Positions 28,470 through 38,076 of a stretch of 64,000 nucleotides of DNA are shown one piece after another (the stretch's first letter is position 1; every line of letters starts with the position of its first letter). The DNA lies in assembly GCF_032917945.1 (NCBI RefSeq), contig NZ_CP136624.1, positions 7,192,001-7,256,000 on the forward strand, written 5' to 3'. The notes under the pieces are model-generated. The model was given only the letters and a program-made list of their open reading frames with translations, was not told where the DNA came from and made no database searches. This DNA is from Bradyrhizobium sp. sBnM-33. GTDB lineage: Bacteria; Pseudomonadota; Alphaproteobacteria; Rhizobiales; Xanthobacteraceae. Made by a program: the position numbers and the translations under genes.

Positions 28470-28586
28470 CGTTCCCCGGACGCAGCGCAGCGCGCAAGCG
28501 GTGCGCTGCAGAGCCGGGGTCCACGCGGTGGCATAGGTCCCCGGCTCTGCGTCGCAGCGTTTCACGCTGCGCCGCGTCCGGGACAC
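28470..28586. repeat. Palindromic intergenic repeat (family G)
   Basis: CCCCGGACGCAGCGCAGCG and the complementary CGCTGCGCCGCGTCCGGG flank an inner pair of CAGAGCCGGGG/CCCCGGCTCTG arms. It lies upstream of the DJ-1-like gene and supplies only spurious coding potential. Confidence 0.78.
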
Positions 28587-28712
28587 GAGATCGAAGCGGA
28601 CTGCGTCGTCGAGGTCACCTCTGTCGTTTCGCACTCTCCACGCATGGCCGTTTTCGCCGGATTTACGTCATTTCAGATGGATCACCGCGGCAGTAGACTG
28701 CGGTTGGTCGAT

Positions 28713-29888
28713 ATGAGTGAGGCACGTGCCGGCAAACCGATGAATTCGCGACGTGTAATATGGAGCGCGCTCGCCGCAGTCGCACTTGTTGCCCTGATCG
28801 GCGGAGCCTGGATTTTCTCGCTGCCGCCGGCGCCTTCGACTGCGGCCCCGCCAGCGATCGCGCAAGACGAGCGCGATGCGATGGTCGCGGGGCTGAAGCC
28901 GCCGAAGCGGCAGCGGCCGCTGATCGCGATCATCGGGATCAACGATGCCACCGAGACCACCGACTATCTCATCCCTTATGGCATCCTCAAGCGCGCCGAC
29001 GTCGCCGACGTCGTCGCGCTGGCGACGAAACCGGGTCCGGTGACGCTCTATCCGACGCTCAAGATCGAACCGCAGGCGACCGCCGCGGAATTTGATGTGC
29101 AGCATTCTGACGGCGCTGACTATGTCATCGTCCCCGCCATGAGCCGCGACGACGATCCCGAGGCGCTGCGATGGATCCAGAGCCAATCGGCCAAGGGCGC
29201 AATCGTGATCGGCGTCTGCGCCGGCGCCAAGGTGGTTGGCGATGCCGGGCTGCTGCACGACAAGCAGGCCACCACGCACTGGTATTTCGTCAAGGAGTTG
29301 CGCGGCAAGCATCCGACAATGCGTTATGTCGAAGACCGGCGGCTGGTGGTTGACAAGGGCGTGGCGACGACCACCGGGATCACGGCGTCGATGCCGATGT
29401 CGCTCACCCTGGTCGAGGCGATTTCCGGCCGCGACAAGGCGCGCGCCGTCGGCCGCGAGATCGGCCTTCCCGACTGGGATGCGCGCCATCAGAGCGATGC
29501 GTTCAAGTTCACGCGCCCGTTTGCGCTGACGGCCGTCCGCAACACGGCCGCGTTCTGGGCCCACGAGCAGCTCGGCATCGAGCTCAAACCTGGCGTCGAC
29601 GAGGTGTCGCTGGCGCTCGTCACCGACGCATGGTCGCGGACCTATCGGTCGCACGCGCTGACGTTTGCCAGTGCTACCGGCGCGCAGCAGAGTCGCGGCG
29701 GCTTGCGGATACTTCCCGACCAGATCGCGGCGAACTGGCCCGCGGCGCGATTGCTTCCGACGAGCGAGAATCCGAAACCGGCGGAGGCGCTGGACCACGC
29801 GCTCGCGGGCATTGCTGCACGTTACGGAACAGATACCGCCGACTTCGTCGCGATGCAGTTGGAGTATCCGAAACGTCAAATGCCGTAA
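28713..29888 (+). CDS. Membrane-anchored DJ-1/PfpI family protein
   Basis: A 391-residue protein with one N-terminal membrane span (about 17-36) and then a glutamine-amidotransferase-like DJ-1/PfpI domain. The nucleophile elbow is GVCAGAKVVG with C169, followed by H189. Most of the protein should face the periplasm. The C-terminal ~130 residues are a second region without a domain I recognise. The frame is open from 28368, but that part is repeat. No SD is obvious at ATG 28713 or 28740, so the start is uncertain. The TAA stop lies in a family-C repeat. The reaction is unknown. Confidence 0.78.
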   Translation: MSEARAGKPMNSRRVIWSALAAVALVALIGGAWIFSLPPAPSTAAPPAIAQDERDAMVAGLKPPKRQRPLIAIIGINDATETTDYLIPYGILKRADVADVVALATKPGPVTLYPTLKIEPQATAAEFDVQHSDGADYVIVPAMSRDDDPEALRWIQSQSAKGAIVIGVCAGAKVVGDAGLLHDKQATTHWYFVKELRGKHPTMRYVEDRRLVVDKGVATTTGITASMPMSLTLVEAISGRDKARAVGREIGLPDWDARHQSDAFKFTRPFALTAVRNTAAFWAHEQLGIELKPGVDEVSLALVTDAWSRTYRSHALTFASATGAQQSRGGLRILPDQIAANWPAARLLPTSENPKPAEALDHALAGIAARYGTDTADFVAMQLEYPKRQMP

Positions 29889-30009
29889 GGTGGGCAACGC
29901 GACTTGTCCGCCGTAGCTCGAAGAGCGAAGGCGGAAGCGTGCCCACCATAAGATCGAGAACATGGATAGATGGTGGGCACGGCGCTCACGCGCCTTTGCC
30001 CACCCTACG
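29886..30009. repeat. Palindromic repeat (family C) overlapping a stop codon
   Basis: GTAAGGTGGGCAACGCGACT at the left and CGCCTTTGCCCACCCTACG at the right, with inner GTGCCCACCAT/ATGGTGGGCAC arms. It matches 20141-20261. Its first bases provide the TAA of the DJ-1-like gene. Confidence 0.87.
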
Positions 30010-30015
30010 CTTCCC

Positions 30016-31098
30016 TCACCGCCAGGGCTCGACGATGATCTTGGTGTGCACTTCCGGGTTGGCGAGATCGGCGAAGGCCTTGGCGACGCCGTCGATGCCG
30101 ACGGTGGCGGTGACCATCGACGCCGCATCCACCTGCCCTTCCGCGATCAGGCGGAGCGAATAGGCGAACTCCTCGGGCGTGTAGCCCAGCACGTACTGAA
30201 CGTTGAGTTCCTTCATGATGCCGAGCATCGGCTCGAAGCGGTCGGTCTCCATGCAGACGCCGACCACGACGATGCGGGCATCGCGCGGCGCGCCCTCGAA
30301 CACCTGTTGGATCAGGCCGGGCACGCCGACGCATTCGAAAATCAATGCTGGCTTCAGCGCCGGCAACAACGCCTGCAGCAGCGGGCGCGCCGTCTTTTCC
30401 TCCGACGACATCTGGGCGTGCTCGGCCCAGGTCGCGTAGGGCTGCGAGCGCGCCGGATCGACGACGACGTCGGCGCCGAGCTTCTCGGCGAGCGCGCGGC
30501 GTGCCGGCGAGTAATCCGCAGCAATGATCGGGTGCAATCCCCTGATCTTCAGCGCCGCGATGACGGCGAGCCCGACCGGGCCGCAGCCGATCACCAGCGG
30601 CACCTCGTCGCCTCTGATGTTGGCTTTCGCGACGGCGTGTACACCAACGGCCAGAGGCTCGGTCAGTGCGGCGTGTTGGGCGGCAAGGCCATTCGGGACT
30701 TCGAGCAACAAGGCTTCGCTGAGCAGCAGGCGCTCGGCATAGGCGCCGACATTATCGTTGGAATAGCCGATGCCCTTCGGGCCTTCCGGGCTCAGCAGCG
30801 CCGGCAGCGAGCAAACCTTGGTGCCCGCCTTGAACTTGCCCGTGGTGCCAGGACCATAGTCCAGTACCTCGCAGCAGAATTCATGGCCGAACACGACGTC
30901 GCGCGAAAGGTCCATCGGCTTGCGGCCGGGGAAATGTTTCGCCAGCTCCACCATGCGGTGCGCATGCTTGCGCGCGTGCAGGTCGGAGCCGCAGATGCCG
31001 CAGGCCAGCGACTTCACCAGCACCTGCCCGGCACCGGGTTTCGGCTCCGGCATCTCGTCGACGACAATTTCCCCGTTGCGGAAAATGGCTGCGCGCAC
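30016..31098 (-). CDS. Zinc-dependent alcohol dehydrogenase (MDR family)
   Basis: A 360-residue medium-chain dehydrogenase. The catalytic zinc ligand C36 (CGICGSDLH), H72-E73 (GHE) and E147 (TEPLAVG) are present. The NAD motif is VIGCGPVGLA. The usual four-cysteine structural zinc lobe is not apparent, and an insertion (KHAHRMVELAKHF) follows the first motif. It oxidises a secondary or polyol alcohol, substrate unknown. It is monocistronic, between a repeat and the EamA gene. Confidence 0.9.
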   Translation of the reverse strand: MRAAIFRNGEIVVDEMPEPKPGAGQVLVKSLACGICGSDLHARKHAHRMVELAKHFPGRKPMDLSRDVVFGHEFCCEVLDYGPGTTGKFKAGTKVCSLPALLSPEGPKGIGYSNDNVGAYAERLLLSEALLLEVPNGLAAQHAALTEPLAVGVHAVAKANIRGDEVPLVIGCGPVGLAVIAALKIRGLHPIIAADYSPARRALAEKLGADVVVDPARSQPYATWAEHAQMSSEEKTARPLLQALLPALKPALIFECVGVPGLIQQVFEGAPRDARIVVVGVCMETDRFEPMLGIMKELNVQYVLGYTPEEFAYSLRLIAEGQVDAASMVTATVGIDGVAKAFADLANPEVHTKIIVEPWR

Positions 31099-31203
31099 GA
31101 AGGATCCTCCCGGTGATTTTTGCTCACCTTAGAGTATTATCGGCTCTGATTGAAATCAGAACCGATGCGCCAGGAATTGGTGCCTTCTTGTCGGCGGCCC
31201 GGA

Positions 31204-32247
31204 TCAGGCGTTCGGCGACGACTCGCCCGAGACGGTCAGAAGCTGCGACCGGCGGACCCGCTCGCGATGGGCGGTGTAGAGACCTGAGGCCACGATGAAG
31301 GCGGCGCCGGTGATGGTGTAGGCATCCGGGACTTCGCCGAAGATGAAGAAGCCGAGCAGGCTGACCCACAGCAATTGCGTGTAGGAGAACGGCGCCAACA
31401 CGGAGGCGTCGGCGTAGCGGAACGCCAGCACCACGATCCACTGCCCCGCGGTCGAGGCAACGCCGATCAGGATACCGAAGGCGATGTCGTGCCAGGTCGG
31501 CGTCACCCAGACGAACGGCACCAGCGCGGAAAGAATGAGAAGGCCCGCGATCGACGAATAGGTCATGGTGGTGATGGCGCGCTCGGTGCCGCTCATCATC
31601 CGCGTCATGATCAGCGTGCAGGCCCAGGCCAGCGCCGAGACCAACGGAAAGAACGCCGCGGGGTGAAACGCGCCGGTGCCGGGACGCAGGATGATCAGCA
31701 CGCCGACCAGGCCGACGCCGGTCGCGATCCAGCGGCGCAAGCCGACCTTCTCGCCGAGAAAGATGATCGACAACGCGGTGACGAACAGCGGCGCGACGAA
31801 GCCGGTGGCGGAGGCCTCCGCAATGGGAAGAAACCGCAGGCCGGAGATGAAGAACAGCGACGAGCCCAACAGCGCCGCGCCGCGCAGCAGATGCAGGCCG
31901 CGGCGTTTGGTCTGCAGCGCGTACAGCGGGGAACCCGGCAGCATCGCCGGCGTCATGATCATCGCGAACACCAGGAAGCGGATCCAGGCGATCTCGATCG
32001 AGGGCAGCGTCGCCGACAGATATTTCGCCGTCACGTCGGAAGTACCGAGAAAAATCGTCGAGGCCAGCACCAGCGCGATGCCCTTGAACGGCCGATCGGC
32101 GCGCGCAGGCGCCTTGCGGACGGTGGAGTTCTTTTCGGGCAAAGGCAGATGGGCGCTGTCCAGCCTCGCGGCTGCGGCGGGGGGCGGTGTCACGGCAATC
32201 TCGAAGGCAGCAATTTTCGAATCGGGCGAGGTTGTAAAAAACACCAA
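31204..32247 (-). CDS. EamA/DMT superfamily membrane transporter
   Basis: A 347-residue protein with about ten membrane helices in two EamA repeats (first from GIALVLASTIFLGTSDVTAKY, second from FPLVSALAWACTLIMTRMMSG). The ~55-residue N-terminus is polar, proline/alanine-rich and cytoplasmic. Family members export metabolites or amino acids by antiport. The substrate is unknown. Confidence 0.88.
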   Translation of the reverse strand: MVFFTTSPDSKIAAFEIAVTPPPAAAARLDSAHLPLPEKNSTVRKAPARADRPFKGIALVLASTIFLGTSDVTAKYLSATLPSIEIAWIRFLVFAMIMTPAMLPGSPLYALQTKRRGLHLLRGAALLGSSLFFISGLRFLPIAEASATGFVAPLFVTALSIIFLGEKVGLRRWIATGVGLVGVLIILRPGTGAFHPAAFFPLVSALAWACTLIMTRMMSGTERAITTMTYSSIAGLLILSALVPFVWVTPTWHDIAFGILIGVASTAGQWIVVLAFRYADASVLAPFSYTQLLWVSLLGFFIFGEVPDAYTITGAAFIVASGLYTAHRERVRRSQLLTVSGESSPNA

Positions 32248-32377
32248 TTCGCCCGGCGCGACTAGGTCCGAAAACAGGATGCGGATATGCGCAGACGGCG
32301 CGATGGCAATATTTTGTTAAGGACCGTGTTCCGCGGCGCAGTGATCGCGTCGATGATGGCCGCACGCTCTTCTTCAA

Positions 32378-32515
32378 CCTCGCCCCACTTGCGGGGAGAG
32401 GTCGGATTGCGAAGCAATCCGGGTGAGGGGATACAGGTCTATCAACAAGCCGCAGCATTCGCGGTGAGAGCCCCTCACCTCGACCCTCTCCCCGCGAAGG
32501 GCGGGGAGAGGGAGA
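32378..32515. repeat. Palindromic intergenic repeat (family D)
   Basis: CCTCGCCCCACTTGCGGGGA at left and TCTCCCCGCGAAGGGCGGGG at right, with inner GGGTGAGGGG/CCCCTCACC arms. It occupies most of the gap between the aldo-keto reductase stop and the EamA start. Confidence 0.8.
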
Positions 32516-32517
32516 GG

Positions 32518-33360
32518 CTAGAGCATCGGCAGGCCCCGCGGTTTGGGCCCGCGCGGAAAGGCCTTATCGAGCGCGGCGATCTCCGCATCGCTCAGCTTCA
32601 GATCGCTGGCGGCGGCGTTCTCGGCGGCGTGTTCCGCGCTTGAGGCTTTCGGAATTGCGAGCACCGAAGCCGTGCGCGTGAGAAACGCCAGCGCGACTTG
32701 GCGCGGGGTTGCCTTGTGCGCGTCCGCGATCGCCTGCAGCACCTCGCCGCCCTTTTTGCGCGGCGACGGAAAGGCATCGTGGCCGAACGGCGAATAGGCG
32801 ACGACGGCGACGCCATGCTTCTCGCACCACGGAATCACGGCGTGCTCGATCGCGCGTTCCTGCAGATGATAGAGCACCTGGTTGCAGGCGACCTTGCCCT
32901 CGCCTGCGACATCGAGCAGTTCGTCGAGATCATCTGAATCGAAATTGCTGACGCCCCAGGACCGGATCTTTCCGCTTCTCACCAGTTCCTCGAACGCCGC
33001 CACCGTCTCCTCGAACGGATAGGAGCCGCGCCAGTGCAGGAGATAGCAGTCGAGATGATCCGTCCTCAGCCGCTTCAGCGAGCGCTCGCAGGCGGTGATG
33101 GTGCCGCGGCGCGAGGCGTTGCTCGGCAACACTTTTGAGACCAGGAAGAGTTTTTCGCGCGGCAGTCCCGCGATCGCGTCAGCGATCACGGGTTCCGCAT
33201 CGCCATACATTTCGGCGGTATCTATATGGGTCATGCCGGCTTCGATGCCGCGGCGGAGTGCTGCGATCGCCGCCTTCCGGTCGCTGCGGTCGAGATACCA
33301 GGTGCCTTGCCCGATCACGGAGACTGCCGGGTTATTGGTGCCGAATTTTCTGGTTTGCAA
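32518..33360 (-). CDS. Aldo/keto reductase
   Basis: A 280-residue NADPH-dependent TIM-barrel reductase with the full catalytic tetrad: D47, Y52 (DTAEMYGDA), K76 (VSKVLP) and H109 (LLHWRG). The C-terminal IPKASS segment binds the NADPH phosphate. It is a YeaE/2,5-diketogluconate-reductase-like member and reduces carbonyls such as methylglyoxal or keto sugars. It is monocistronic, between two repeats. Confidence 0.92.
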   Translation of the reverse strand: MQTRKFGTNNPAVSVIGQGTWYLDRSDRKAAIAALRRGIEAGMTHIDTAEMYGDAEPVIADAIAGLPREKLFLVSKVLPSNASRRGTITACERSLKRLRTDHLDCYLLHWRGSYPFEETVAAFEELVRSGKIRSWGVSNFDSDDLDELLDVAGEGKVACNQVLYHLQERAIEHAVIPWCEKHGVAVVAYSPFGHDAFPSPRKKGGEVLQAIADAHKATPRQVALAFLTRTASVLAIPKASSAEHAAENAAASDLKLSDAEIAALDKAFPRGPKPRGLPML

Positions 33361-33435
33361 GTTCGCCTCGTCTGAACAATTCGCGTGAGGCGATTCTAGA
33401 CGACCATGCCGTGAAAGTCTCTCGGAACCCTCACG

Positions 33436-33540
33436 CCGTCATCACCCGCGAAAACGGGTGATCCAGTATTCCAGAGACGGCTATGTTCAATCGATGGGCC
33501 GCGGCGCGCTGGATCGCCCCGTCAAGCCGGGCGATGACAG
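33436..33540. repeat. Palindromic intergenic repeat (family B)
   Basis: CCGTCATCACCCGCGAAAAC...GATCCAGTA and GCGCTGGATCGCCCCGTCAA...GCGATGACAG arms, between the aldo-keto reductase start and the amiE stop. Confidence 0.78.
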
Positions 33541-33556
33541 CGGGGACGATGCAGGT

Positions 33557-34597
33557 TCAATAATTACTCGCCGTTACCTCGTTCGGGATCCCTTCGATCG
33601 GGCATTCGTCGGTGCCGACCGTTGGTCGCGTCATCGCCTCGACCATTTCGCGCGTCCCTTCGGGATCGGCGACCCACTTCGCATAGAAATCGTAGGGACA
33701 GGCCGCGACGCCGCGCGCGCCTTCGCCGGAATTGATCATGCCGGTATAGCCGCGGTGCAGCAGCTTGAAGAGATGGTTCTGCGACTGGCCGTTGCGGCGC
33801 GCGTCGCGGATCAGGCTCTTCGATAATCCCGCGTACTGAATGCCGTACTCTTCCTCTCCGGTCTCGCCGAGCGTACGGCCGTCGAAGCCGATGATTGCGG
33901 AGTGACCGAAATAGGAGTAGACGCCGTCAAAGCCTGCAGCGTTGGCGACCGCGACATAGACATTGTTGGCCCAGGCCATCGCCTTGGAAATCAGGATCTG
34001 CTGTTCCTTGGCGGGATACATGTAACCCTGGCAGCGCACGATCAACTCGGCGCCCTTCATGGCGCAGTCGCGCCAGATCTCCGGAAAGTTGCCGTCATCG
34101 CAAATGATCAGGCTGACCTTGAGGCCTTTCGGGCCATCGGAGACATAGGTGCAATTGCCGGGATACCAGCCTTCGATCGGCACCCACGGCATGATCTTGC
34201 GGTATTTCTGGATGATCTCGCCCTTGTCGTTCATCAGGATCAGGGTGTTATACGGCGCCTTGTGCGGGTGCTCCTCGTGGCGCTCGCCGGTGAGCGAGAA
34301 CACGCCCCAGACTTTTGCCTTGCGGCAGGCGGCAGCGAAAATTTCCGTCTCATCGCCAGGGACCTGCGAGGCGGTCTCGTACATCTCCTTGGAGTCGTAC
34401 ATGATGCCGTGGGTGGAATATTCCGGGAAGATCACGAGATCCATGCCCGGCAGGCCGAGCTTCATGCCCACGATCATGTCGGCGATCTTGCGCGCGTTAT
34501 CGAGTACCTCGGCCTTGGTGTGCAGCCGTGGCATTTTGTAATTGACGACGGCGACGCCGACCGTGTCGTTGCTGGAGGAAATGTCACCGTGGAGCAT
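33557..34597 (-). CDS. amiE: Aliphatic amidase
   Basis: A 346-residue nitrilase-superfamily amidase, the same length as Pseudomonas AmiE and, from memory, nearly identical in its opening ([17 protein letters not shown]). The catalytic triad is E59 (FPEY), K134 (YRKIMPW) and C166 (IICDDGN). It hydrolyses short aliphatic amides (acetamide, propionamide) to acid and ammonia in the cytoplasm. It is downstream of fmdA and fmdB in the same direction as the urtABCDE importer. A ~250-base gap with a repeat separates it from fmdB, so it may have its own promoter. Confidence 0.96.
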   Translation of the reverse strand: MLHGDISSSNDTVGVAVVNYKMPRLHTKAEVLDNARKIADMIVGMKLGLPGMDLVIFPEYSTHGIMYDSKEMYETASQVPGDETEIFAAACRKAKVWGVFSLTGERHEEHPHKAPYNTLILMNDKGEIIQKYRKIMPWVPIEGWYPGNCTYVSDGPKGLKVSLIICDDGNFPEIWRDCAMKGAELIVRCQGYMYPAKEQQILISKAMAWANNVYVAVANAAGFDGVYSYFGHSAIIGFDGRTLGETGEEEYGIQYAGLSKSLIRDARRNGQSQNHLFKLLHRGYTGMINSGEGARGVAACPYDFYAKWVADPEGTREMVEAMTRPTVGTDECPIEGIPNEVTASNY

Positions 34598-34686
34598 TGG
34601 ATCGCCTCTTGTTCTGGTTTGGGTTTTCAGGGATCGCTAGAGCATGATGATTTTGGTTGGATGAGTTTAGCCGCGGACGCGCTTTA

Positions 34687-34804
34687 CCTCTCCCGCTTGC
34701 GGGGGAGGTCGGCGCGAAGCGCCGGGTGGGGGCTCTCTCCACTCGGGCAGTGTCGCCCGCGGAGACACCCCCACCCCAACCCTCCCCCGCAAGCGGGAGA
34801 GGGA
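34687..34804. repeat. Palindromic intergenic repeat (family D)
   Basis: CTCTCCCGCTTGCGGGGGAG and CCTCCCCCGCAAGCGGGAGA arms with inner GGTGGGGG/CCCCCACC pairs, between fmdB and amiE. Confidence 0.85.
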
Positions 34805-34849
34805 GCGCACCTTCTTCGTGGTCGCAATCAAATCTAATTTCATCATGCT

Positions 34850-35197
34850 TTAGTGGCTGATCATCCAGGGTCGCGCGGTCGGAAAGCCTTTGGCGCCGCT
34901 CTTCGTCCTGGTCATGAGCCGGGCCGGTTTCTTCTTGCCGGTTGAACAGCAACCGCAGCCGGGACCATGCGAAGTCTTGTATTCCGCTGATGTCTTCGGC
35001 GCATTCGCGCTGCGCTCGTTGGTGGCAATCGCTTTCCGCTTGTCCGATGGCATGCAGAAGAACGCCGGCGCGGTCAGGATCACGCGCGGCGATTCGTTTT
35101 CGCAATTCGGGCAGTCCTGCGGATCGTCGCATTCGGCCATCGGCCGCATGTCCGTGAACGGGCCGCAATGGTTGCAGAGATATTCGTAGACGGGCAT
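34850..35197 (-). CDS. fmdB: FmdB-family zinc-ribbon protein
   Basis: A 115-residue small protein beginning MPVYEYLCNHC. The FmdB/CxxC zinc ribbon is C8-x2-C11 and C29-x2-C32, and the C-terminus is basic with a GCGCC cluster. It was first described as a putative regulator of formamidase in Methylophilus. ATG 35197 is set by the family N-terminus; the frame upstream overlaps fmdA's 3' end only as noise. It lies 97 bases after fmdA. A role as regulator or zinc chaperone for the amidases is inferred from family and position. Confidence 0.9.
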   Translation of the reverse strand: MPVYEYLCNHCGPFTDMRPMAECDDPQDCPNCENESPRVILTAPAFFCMPSDKRKAIATNERSANAPKTSAEYKTSHGPGCGCCSTGKKKPARLMTRTKSGAKGFPTARPWMISH

Positions 35198-35294
35198 TTG
35201 CTTTGCTCGCGCTAATATTAGAAGAGAATTTCGCGATGACGGATGCGGGGCGGCGTGACACGCGGCGCCGTCCCGCATCCTTCTCGCGCGGAGA

Positions 35295-36524
35295 TCACTT
35301 GTCCGGCGAGATCGGCATCTGGATGTCGCCGGTGATGTGTTTGATCGGCCCGGCCGATGAGGGCATGATGTCGAAGTCAAAAATCTCCGTCGGCAGCCAC
35401 AGCGTGGCGCAGGCGTTCGGCACGTCGACCACGCCGGAGATGTGGCCCTGGCACGGCGCGGTGCCGAGGATCGAATAGGCCTGCGCGCCGGAATAACCGA
35501 ACTTCTTCAGATATTCGATCGCGTTCAAACACGCCTGGCGATAGGCGATGTGGACGTCGAGGTAATGCTGCTTGCCGGCCTCGTCGACCGAGATGCCCTC
35601 GAAGATCAGATAGTCCTTGTAGTTCGGCGTGATCGGCGACGGCTTGAACACGGGATTCTTGATCCCGTATTTGGCGACGCCATCCTTGATGATATCGACC
35701 TTCAGATGCAGCCAGCCGGCCATTTCGATGGCACCGCAGAACGTGATCTCGCCGTCGCCCTGGCTGAAGTGCAAATCACCCATCGAGAGCCCGCCGCCCG
35801 GCACATAGACCGGGAAGAAGATTTTCGAGCCGCGCGACAGATCCTTGATGTCGCAATTACCGCCATGCTCACGCGGCGGCACGGTGCGAGCGCCTTCCGC
35901 GCCGACCTTGGCCTTGGCGTCGCCCTTGGCGCGGCCGGCATGCGCGGTCGCGGCGAACGGCGGATTGGCGAGGCCCGGCACACGTGTCGGGTTGGTCGCG
36001 ATCAGCGCCGTCTCGCGCTCGTTCCAGGTCGCCAGCAATTTCGGGTCCGGCAGACAGCCGATCAGGCCGGGATGGATCAGGCCTGCAAAGTTCACGCCCG
36101 GGATATGGCGCGACGAGGTGTAGAGACCCTTGATGTCCCAGATCGATTTCTGCGCCAGCGGGAAATGGTCGGTCAGGAAGCCGCCGCCGTTCTGCTTGGA
36201 GAAGAAGCCGTTAAAGCCCCAGAGACTCTCCTTCAGCGGACCGACGTCGAGCAAGTCGACCACCAAGAGATCACCGGGCTCGGCGCCCTTGACGCCGATC
36301 GGGCCGGACAGGAAGTGCACGATCGAGAGGTCGATGTCCCGGACGTCATCAGCGGAATCGTTGTTCTTGATGAAACCGCCGGTCCAGTCATAGGTCTCGA
36401 TGATGAAATCGTCGCCCGGATTGACCCACGCGACGATCGGAATATCGGGATGCCAGCGGTTGTGAATCATGTCGTTGTCGTAGGCCGATTTCGAAAGATC
36501 GACCTTGATCAGTGTCTCTGGCAT
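35295..36524 (-). CDS. fmdA: Formamidase
   Basis: A 409-residue member of the acetamidase/formamidase family (FmdA of Methylophilus is about 405). Characteristic segments are GDLHFSQGDGE, PPREHGGNCDIKDL and FDFDIMPSSAG. It hydrolyses formamide to formate and ammonia. This is a different fold from AmiE, so the cluster carries two unrelated amidases. It lies 36 bases downstream of urtE and is almost certainly in the urt operon. Confidence 0.95.
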   Translation of the reverse strand: MPETLIKVDLSKSAYDNDMIHNRWHPDIPIVAWVNPGDDFIIETYDWTGGFIKNNDSADDVRDIDLSIVHFLSGPIGVKGAEPGDLLVVDLLDVGPLKESLWGFNGFFSKQNGGGFLTDHFPLAQKSIWDIKGLYTSSRHIPGVNFAGLIHPGLIGCLPDPKLLATWNERETALIATNPTRVPGLANPPFAATAHAGRAKGDAKAKVGAEGARTVPPREHGGNCDIKDLSRGSKIFFPVYVPGGGLSMGDLHFSQGDGEITFCGAIEMAGWLHLKVDIIKDGVAKYGIKNPVFKPSPITPNYKDYLIFEGISVDEAGKQHYLDVHIAYRQACLNAIEYLKKFGYSGAQAYSILGTAPCQGHISGVVDVPNACATLWLPTEIFDFDIMPSSAGPIKHITGDIQMPISPDK

Positions 36525-36560
36525 CGATAGCTCCCCTTTTAGACAGCACGGTTTGCGGGT

Positions 36561-37250
36561 TTACACGGACAGGAATTTCGAGACTTGCGCGGCATCGACG
36601 CTGTCGCGCGGCTCGTCGCGGACGATCTCGCCGTTCTCGATGACCAGCACGCGGTCGGCAATGTCGAGCGCAAAGCTCAACACCTGTTCGGAGACTACGA
36701 TCGACAGGCCGCGCTCGTCGCGGATGCGCTTCAGGGTGCGCGCCATGTCCTTGATGATCGACGGCTGGATACCCTCGGTCGGTTCGTCCAGCAGCAGCAC
36801 TTTTGGCTTGGTGGCGAGCGCGCGGGCGATCGCGAGCTGCTGTTGCTGGCCGCCGGAAAGATTGCCGCCGCGGCGGCCTTTCATCTCCAGCAGCACCGGG
36901 AATAATTCGTAGATGTCCTCGGGCACCTCCGAGCCGCCCGACACCACGAGGCCGGTCTCGATGTTCTCCTTCACCGTCATGGTCGAAAAGATCATGCGGC
37001 CCTGCGGCACGTAGGCGAGACCCTTGGCGACGCGCTCGTAGCTCGGCAGCGTGCTGAGCTCGGTGCCTTCCATGCTCACCGAGCCGCTCTTGGACGGCAC
37101 GATGCCCATCAGCGACTTCATCAGCGTGGTCTTGCCCATGCCGTTGCGGCCCATGATCGCAACGATCTCGTTGGGCGCGACGGATACATCGAGCCCGTGC
37201 AGCACTTCGCTCTGGCCGTAGGCGACGTGAAGATTCGAAATAGCCAGCAT
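36561..37250 (-). CDS. urtE: Urea/short-chain amide ABC transporter ATP-binding protein UrtE
   Basis: A 229-residue LivF-type ATPase. Walker A is GRNGMGKTT, signature LSGGQQQQLAIARAL, Walker B KVLLLDEPTEG. The DEPTEGIQPSII segment and length are diagnostic of UrtE. ATG 37250 has GGGAG about seven bases upstream; the open frame to 37304 crosses a repeat. It pairs with UrtD to power UrtBC. Confidence 0.95.
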   Translation of the reverse strand: MLAISNLHVAYGQSEVLHGLDVSVAPNEIVAIMGRNGMGKTTLMKSLMGIVPSKSGSVSMEGTELSTLPSYERVAKGLAYVPQGRMIFSTMTVKENIETGLVVSGGSEVPEDIYELFPVLLEMKGRRGGNLSGGQQQQLAIARALATKPKVLLLDEPTEGIQPSIIKDMARTLKRIRDERGLSIVVSEQVLSFALDIADRVLVIENGEIVRDEPRDSVDAAQVSKFLSV

Positions 37251-37272
37251 GAACGTGCTCCCTTTAGTTCCT

Positions 37273-37322
37273 GCGCATGATCTTGTCCGGAAACCGGACG
37301 CCACTTTCCGGGATCATGTGCT
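37273..37322. repeat. Short inverted repeat (family H) between urtD and urtE
   Basis: GCGCATGATCTTGTCCGGAA...and TTTCCGGGATCATGTGC arms (GCATGATC/GATCATG, TCCGGAAA/TTTCCGG). This type is widespread in Rhizobiales by recollection. It overlaps the urtD stop and could trim urtE expression relative to urtD. Confidence 0.7.
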
Positions 37323-38076
37323 AATGTCCCAGGTAAACTTCGATCACTTTCGGATCGTTCTTCACCTTCTCCATCGTGCCCTCCGACAGGATCTGGCCCT
37401 GGTGCAGCACCGTGACCTTGTGGGCGATGTCCTCGACGAATTTCATGTCGTGCTCGATGACGAGCACTGAGCGATCCTTGATGATGCGGTTCAAGAGCTC
37501 GGCGGTCTTGGCGCGCTCGCTGACGCTCATGCCGGCGACCGGCTCGTCGAGCATCAGGAGTTCCGGATCCTGGATCAGCAGCATGCCGATCTCGAGCCAT
37601 TGCTTCTGACCGTGGCTGAGCTGATCGGCATAGGTGTCGAGACGATCCTTCAGGAAGATCATCTCGGCGACTTCCTCGATGCGCTGTTTGACGGCATCAT
37701 CGCGCTGGAAGGCGAGTGAGCCGAACACGGTGCGGCCGCGTGGATAGGAAATCTCCAGGTTCTCGAACACCGTCAGATCCTCGAACACTGACGGGGTCTG
37801 AAACTTGCGCCCCACGCCAGTCTGCACGATCTGGTTCTCCTTCAGCTTCGTCAGCTCCTTGCCGCGAAACTGGATCGAGCCTGAGGTCGCCTTGGTCTTT
37901 CCGCAGATCAGGTCGAGCACCGTGGTCTTTCCGGCGCCGTTGGGGCCGATGATGACGCGGATCTCGTTCTCCTCGACATAGAAGGAAAGATTGTTCACCG
38001 CCTTGAAGCCGTCGAAGGACACCGTGAGGGCCTCGACCGCGAGCAGGAAGGGTTTGGGCTGGTGACCGATGAGCAT
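37321..38076 (-). CDS. urtD: Urea/short-chain amide ABC transporter ATP-binding protein UrtD
   Basis: A 251-residue LivG-type ATPase. Walker A is GPNGAGKTT, with the unusual UrtD signature LSHGQKQWLEIGM and Walker B LLMLDEPVAGMS. ATG 38076 has GAGGAG upstream. The start region is an imperfect tandem copy of sequence 57 bases upstream (38120-38157), which creates a 17-codon micro-ORF ending four bases before this ATG. Confidence 0.95.
   Translation of the reverse strand: MLIGHQPKPFLLAVEALTVSFDGFKAVNNLSFYVEENEIRVIIGPNGAGKTTVLDLICGKTKATSGSIQFRGKELTKLKENQIVQTGVGRKFQTPSVFEDLTVFENLEISYPRGRTVFGSLAFQRDDAVKQRIEEVAEMIFLKDRLDTYADQLSHGQKQWLEIGMLLIQDPELLMLDEPVAGMSVSERAKTAELLNRIIKDRSVLVIEHDMKFVEDIAHKVTVLHQGQILSEGTMEKVKNDPKVIEVYLGH

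Noticed and set aside
28668..30128. 486-codon minus-strand ORF opposite the DJ-1-like gene
   Set aside because: Its sequence is the antisense of the PfpI domain plus a repeat translation; no family features.
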